Source: Erysipelotrichaceae bacterium (GTDB lineage Bacteria; Bacillota_I; Bacilli_A; Erysipelotrichales; Erysipelotrichaceae). From it: a stretch of 64,000 bases of DNA. Where the stretch lies: NCBI GenBank assembly GCA_017405675.1, contig JAFRAB010000015.1, positions 1 to 64,000 of the forward strand. The letters are read 5' to 3'. A program made the translations under genes and the position numbers. Under the pieces are notes generated by a model. It was not told the DNA's origin, made no database searches, and was given only the letters and a program-made list of their open reading frames with translations. Shown piece by piece: positions 61,901 through 64,000 of this stretch; positions within the stretch are counted from its first letter, which is position 1; every line of letters starts with the position of its first letter.

Positions 61901-62974
61901 ATGAATGTTTTAAAGATTTTAATTACTTTGGCCGTAGGTATCGCAGGATACCTGCGGGCCAGGAAAATGAAGATAACCGCTCCGGGAATGCTGGGCAGCA
62001 TGATTCTGGTAGCTCTGGTAAATGCCTTTACAGGCTTTGCCCAGATGCCGGGATTCATTAAAACCATTGCCCAGGCTTTATCTGGTGCTTATATCGGCAT
62101 GCAGATAGCCAAGAAGGATATCCGCAATTTTCATTATCTGATCGTGCCGTTTCTGATCCTGATAGCTCTGTTTACGGTAAATACATTCCGGATGGCTTTC
62201 ATCATCAGTAAGCTTTTCAAGATGGATATTCTGACAGCTTTGTTAGGATGTGTGCCTGGCGGGGTATCAGATATGAGTATGCTGGCTCTGGACATGGGCG
62301 GTGATGCCGGTGTTGTTGCCTTAATGCAAACAATGCGTTTCTTCGGCTGTCTGGCTATTTTTCCGGCTCTGATCAGAAGCACTACCAGAGATGAAGGGGA
62401 TTCCGTTAAGGATAACAGATTCATTAATGATAATGGTAATCTGAATACCTTTCTGGATAAGTTCATCAGAAATGATACGGAAAAGCTGATATTTACCATT
62501 ATCGTTACACTTATTACCGGCTGGATCGGTAAACTGTCGGGTTTCCCGGCCGGAGCCATGGTGTTCCCGATGTTTGTGGTTATGTTCATTAATGTCAATT
62601 CCAAGGTTGCCCGCATACCTAAGGAAGTCAAACTGGTTGCCCAGATCCTTTCGGGGTGTGTCGTTGGTGCTTCCATTACACCGCAGACAGTAAAGACCTT
62701 ACCGGTAGCTTTCCTGCCGATAATACTGCTGCTGGCCAGCTATTTTGCGATAAATCTGTTATTTACGGAGATATGTGTAAAGCATGACTACCTGGACAGA
62801 AAGAGTGCTATGTTTGCTTCGGCACCGGGCGGGGCTACGGATATGACGCTTATTGCGGCTGATCTTGGTGCTGATCTTACCAAAATCGCATTGATACAGG
62901 TAATGAGAGCTGCCTATGTTCTGGCGGTCATTCCACCGCTGATCACGCTTTTTATTAAAATGATAAGCCATTAA
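61901..62974 (+). CDS. AbrB-family membrane protein
   Basis: The 357-residue polytopic protein has two homologous halves, each with the family signature: PGGVSDMSMLALDMGGD near residue 115 and PGGATDMTLIAADLGAD near residue 307. The name comes from an old annotation as a regulator of ammonia monooxygenase; members are integral membrane proteins and probably transporters, not the DNA-binding AbrB. It starts 6 bp after the M81 paralogue 8 stop. A role in moving the substrate or a product of the neighbouring amidases is inference. Confidence 0.85.
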   Translation: MNVLKILITLAVGIAGYLRARKMKITAPGMLGSMILVALVNAFTGFAQMPGFIKTIAQALSGAYIGMQIAKKDIRNFHYLIVPFLILIALFTVNTFRMAFIISKLFKMDILTALLGCVPGGVSDMSMLALDMGGDAGVVALMQTMRFFGCLAIFPALIRSTTRDEGDSVKDNRFINDNGNLNTFLDKFIRNDTEKLIFTIIVTLITGWIGKLSGFPAGAMVFPMFVVMFINVNSKVARIPKEVKLVAQILSGCVVGASITPQTVKTLPVAFLPIILLLASYFAINLLFTEICVKHDYLDRKSAMFASAPGGATDMTLIAADLGADLTKIALIQVMRAAYVLAVIPPLITLFIKMISH

Positions 62975-62991
62975 GGAGAAAGGAAATTCTT

Positions 62992-64000
62992 ATGAAAGCT
63001 GCATTTGACCGTGAAATCATAAATCCCATACTGCCGGTAGGCATGGAAGGCTATACTGAAGCCCGCTTTCAGTTAAATCAGAGTGCTGCCCAAATGGCCA
63101 AGGCACCTGAAGAGGGTTTAAGGCAGGCTGTAGGAATCCGTGATGATCTGTTAATGGATACCATTATGTTTTCTGATGGTGAGAAAGAGATGTTCCTTTT
63201 CATTCTGGATGTCGGAATGGTTGAAAAGAGAACAGCTGACCAGGCCAGAAAATATCTGAAAGAAAACTGCAATGTTGATCCGGAAAGTGTTTCCATTTCC
63301 GTAGGTCATACCCATAATGGACCGCTAGTAACGACCGGCATTGATTTTGAATTGCCTTATAATGAAGAATACTGGCAGATGATTTTTGAAAAGATGAGTT
63401 TTGCTGTCAGACAGTGCCGCCGTAACATGACAGAAGTACATGCAGAATATGACTGTCATCCAATCAACGGCTATTATAATAACCGTAATCATCCTGAAGA
63501 AGCCTATTTTGATAAGGCCATGGAACTGACAGTATATACTGAAAAGAACATTCCGCTTTTCCGTCTTCTTAACATTGCCTGTCATCCAACTATTCTGGGT
63601 ATTCAGAACGTCATGATCTCCAATGACTTCTTTGCGGTTTTAAGAAGATATATACAGGGCTATACCGGTATTCCGGTAAGTATAATTAACGGTGAAGCCG
63701 GAGATGTCAGTCCGCGTTTAATGAAAAAGGGAACTGACTGGAATGAAGCGATCCGTTATGGTGAAGGTATTGGCGCTCAGCTGCTTGACAGCCATAAGCC
63801 GGTAAAGGTCAGCCTTGAGCGGATTAAAAGGAAATGGGTCAGATTCCATGTTGATTATATTCCGGCAGAAAATGAATTCCTGTTAGCGACAAAGGATAAA
63901 CTGCAGAAAGAAATCAGTACCCTGCAGCCGGGAAGCAGACGATATAAGATGGCGACTCAGGTAGAACTTTATGATGTCAATGACAAACTGTCCAAAGACC
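62992..64000 (+). CDS. Neutral/alkaline ceramidase-like amidase (partial, runs off the window)
   Basis: The first 336 residues are present and the 3' end is outside the window. The domain shows ceramidase-family zinc motifs: SVGHTHNGP (for SATHTHSGP) near residue 100, NIACHPTILG near 195, and NGEAGDVSP near 230. Neutral ceramidases hydrolyse the N-acyl amide of ceramide and are normally secreted. No signal peptide is present here, so an intracellular N-acyl substrate is likelier. ATG 62992 follows AAGGAGAAAGG, 17 bp after the AbrB-family gene. It adds a second type of zinc amidase to the locus. Confidence 0.82.
   Translation, partial: MKAAFDREIINPILPVGMEGYTEARFQLNQSAAQMAKAPEEGLRQAVGIRDDLLMDTIMFSDGEKEMFLFILDVGMVEKRTADQARKYLKENCNVDPESVSISVGHTHNGPLVTTGIDFELPYNEEYWQMIFEKMSFAVRQCRRNMTEVHAEYDCHPINGYYNNRNHPEEAYFDKAMELTVYTEKNIPLFRLLNIACHPTILGIQNVMISNDFFAVLRRYIQGYTGIPVSIINGEAGDVSPRLMKKGTDWNEAIRYGEGIGAQLLDSHKPVKVSLERIKRKWVRFHVDYIPAENEFLLATKDKLQKEISTLQPGSRRYKMATQVELYDVNDKLSKD

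Noticed and set aside
61901..62974. AbrB as a DNA-binding regulator of the locus
   Set aside because: The protein is a polytopic membrane protein with duplicated PGG(V/A)(S/T)DM motifs, not the small SpoVT/AbrB DNA-binding fold.
62992..64000. Frameshift or pseudogene at the right edge
   Set aside because: The reading frame is open to the last base with intact motifs; the gene is simply cut by the window end.

Overview
The window reads as chromosomal DNA of a low-GC Gram-positive bacterium, most likely class Erysipelotrichia (Bacillota), a lineage close to the Mollicutes. Evidence: a Firmicutes-type block cysS-mrnC-rlmB-sigH-rpmG-secE-nusG and rplKAJL-ybxB-rpoBC; strong AGGAGG-type ribosome binding sites; a ribosomal protein L11 with the shortened, proline-poor N-terminal loop that I associate with Mollicutes and their relatives; and an RNA polymerase beta subunit with Asn at the E. 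coli H526 rifampicin position, as reported for Mollicutes. Species cannot be named from this sequence alone.

Layout. 1-6.1 kb (minus strand): a clostripain-like lipoprotein, two small proteins, deoC, an epimerase of the ribulose-phosphate family, a fructose-6-phosphate aldolase-like transaldolase and a TPR-like membrane protein. 6.2-9.7 kb (plus): an ascorbate-family PTS (IIA, IIC, IIB) behind a structured leader, then glycerate kinase. 9.8-12.6 kb: an adenosine deaminase-like protein, a DUF218 membrane protein and a ribokinase. 12.7-32.5 kb: the information-processing block, in which a 5-kb segment (conserved hypothetical, RlmA, lipoprotein, HAD phosphatase, DUF1846) separates nusG from rplK. 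An L10 leader precedes rplJ and rpoB has its own near-consensus promoter. 32.5-35 kb: a GH13 glucosidase and two small proteins.

35-64 kb is the unusual part. Two PTS IIBC permeases of the glucose/beta-glucoside superfamily, without IIA, lead into a gene array containing eight paralogous M81 (MlrC-like) zinc metallopeptidases, five GH1 enzymes of 6-phospho-glycosidase type, a divergent M24 peptidase-like protein, an MFS permease and a Cof-type HAD phosphatase. The genes from 38.0 to 60.3 kb are all on the plus strand, mostly separated by about 10-25 bp or overlapping, with a single internal hairpin terminator. After a terminator, a second unit holds M81 number eight, an AbrB-family membrane protein and a neutral-ceramidase-like amidase that runs off the window. 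Both PTS genes and the second unit are preceded by the same kind of element: TAACA pentamers repeated at 10-bp (one helical turn) intervals at or just after the promoter. I infer one sugar-responsive regulator for the whole locus.

Working model (inference): the PTS imports and phosphorylates beta-glycosides, the GH1 enzymes release sugar 6-phosphate, and the M81 enzymes and the ceramidase-like enzyme hydrolyse amide bonds in the other part of the substrates. The paralogue number suggests a family of related amide-containing glycoconjugates. The substrate is unknown, and I know of no described system of this composition.
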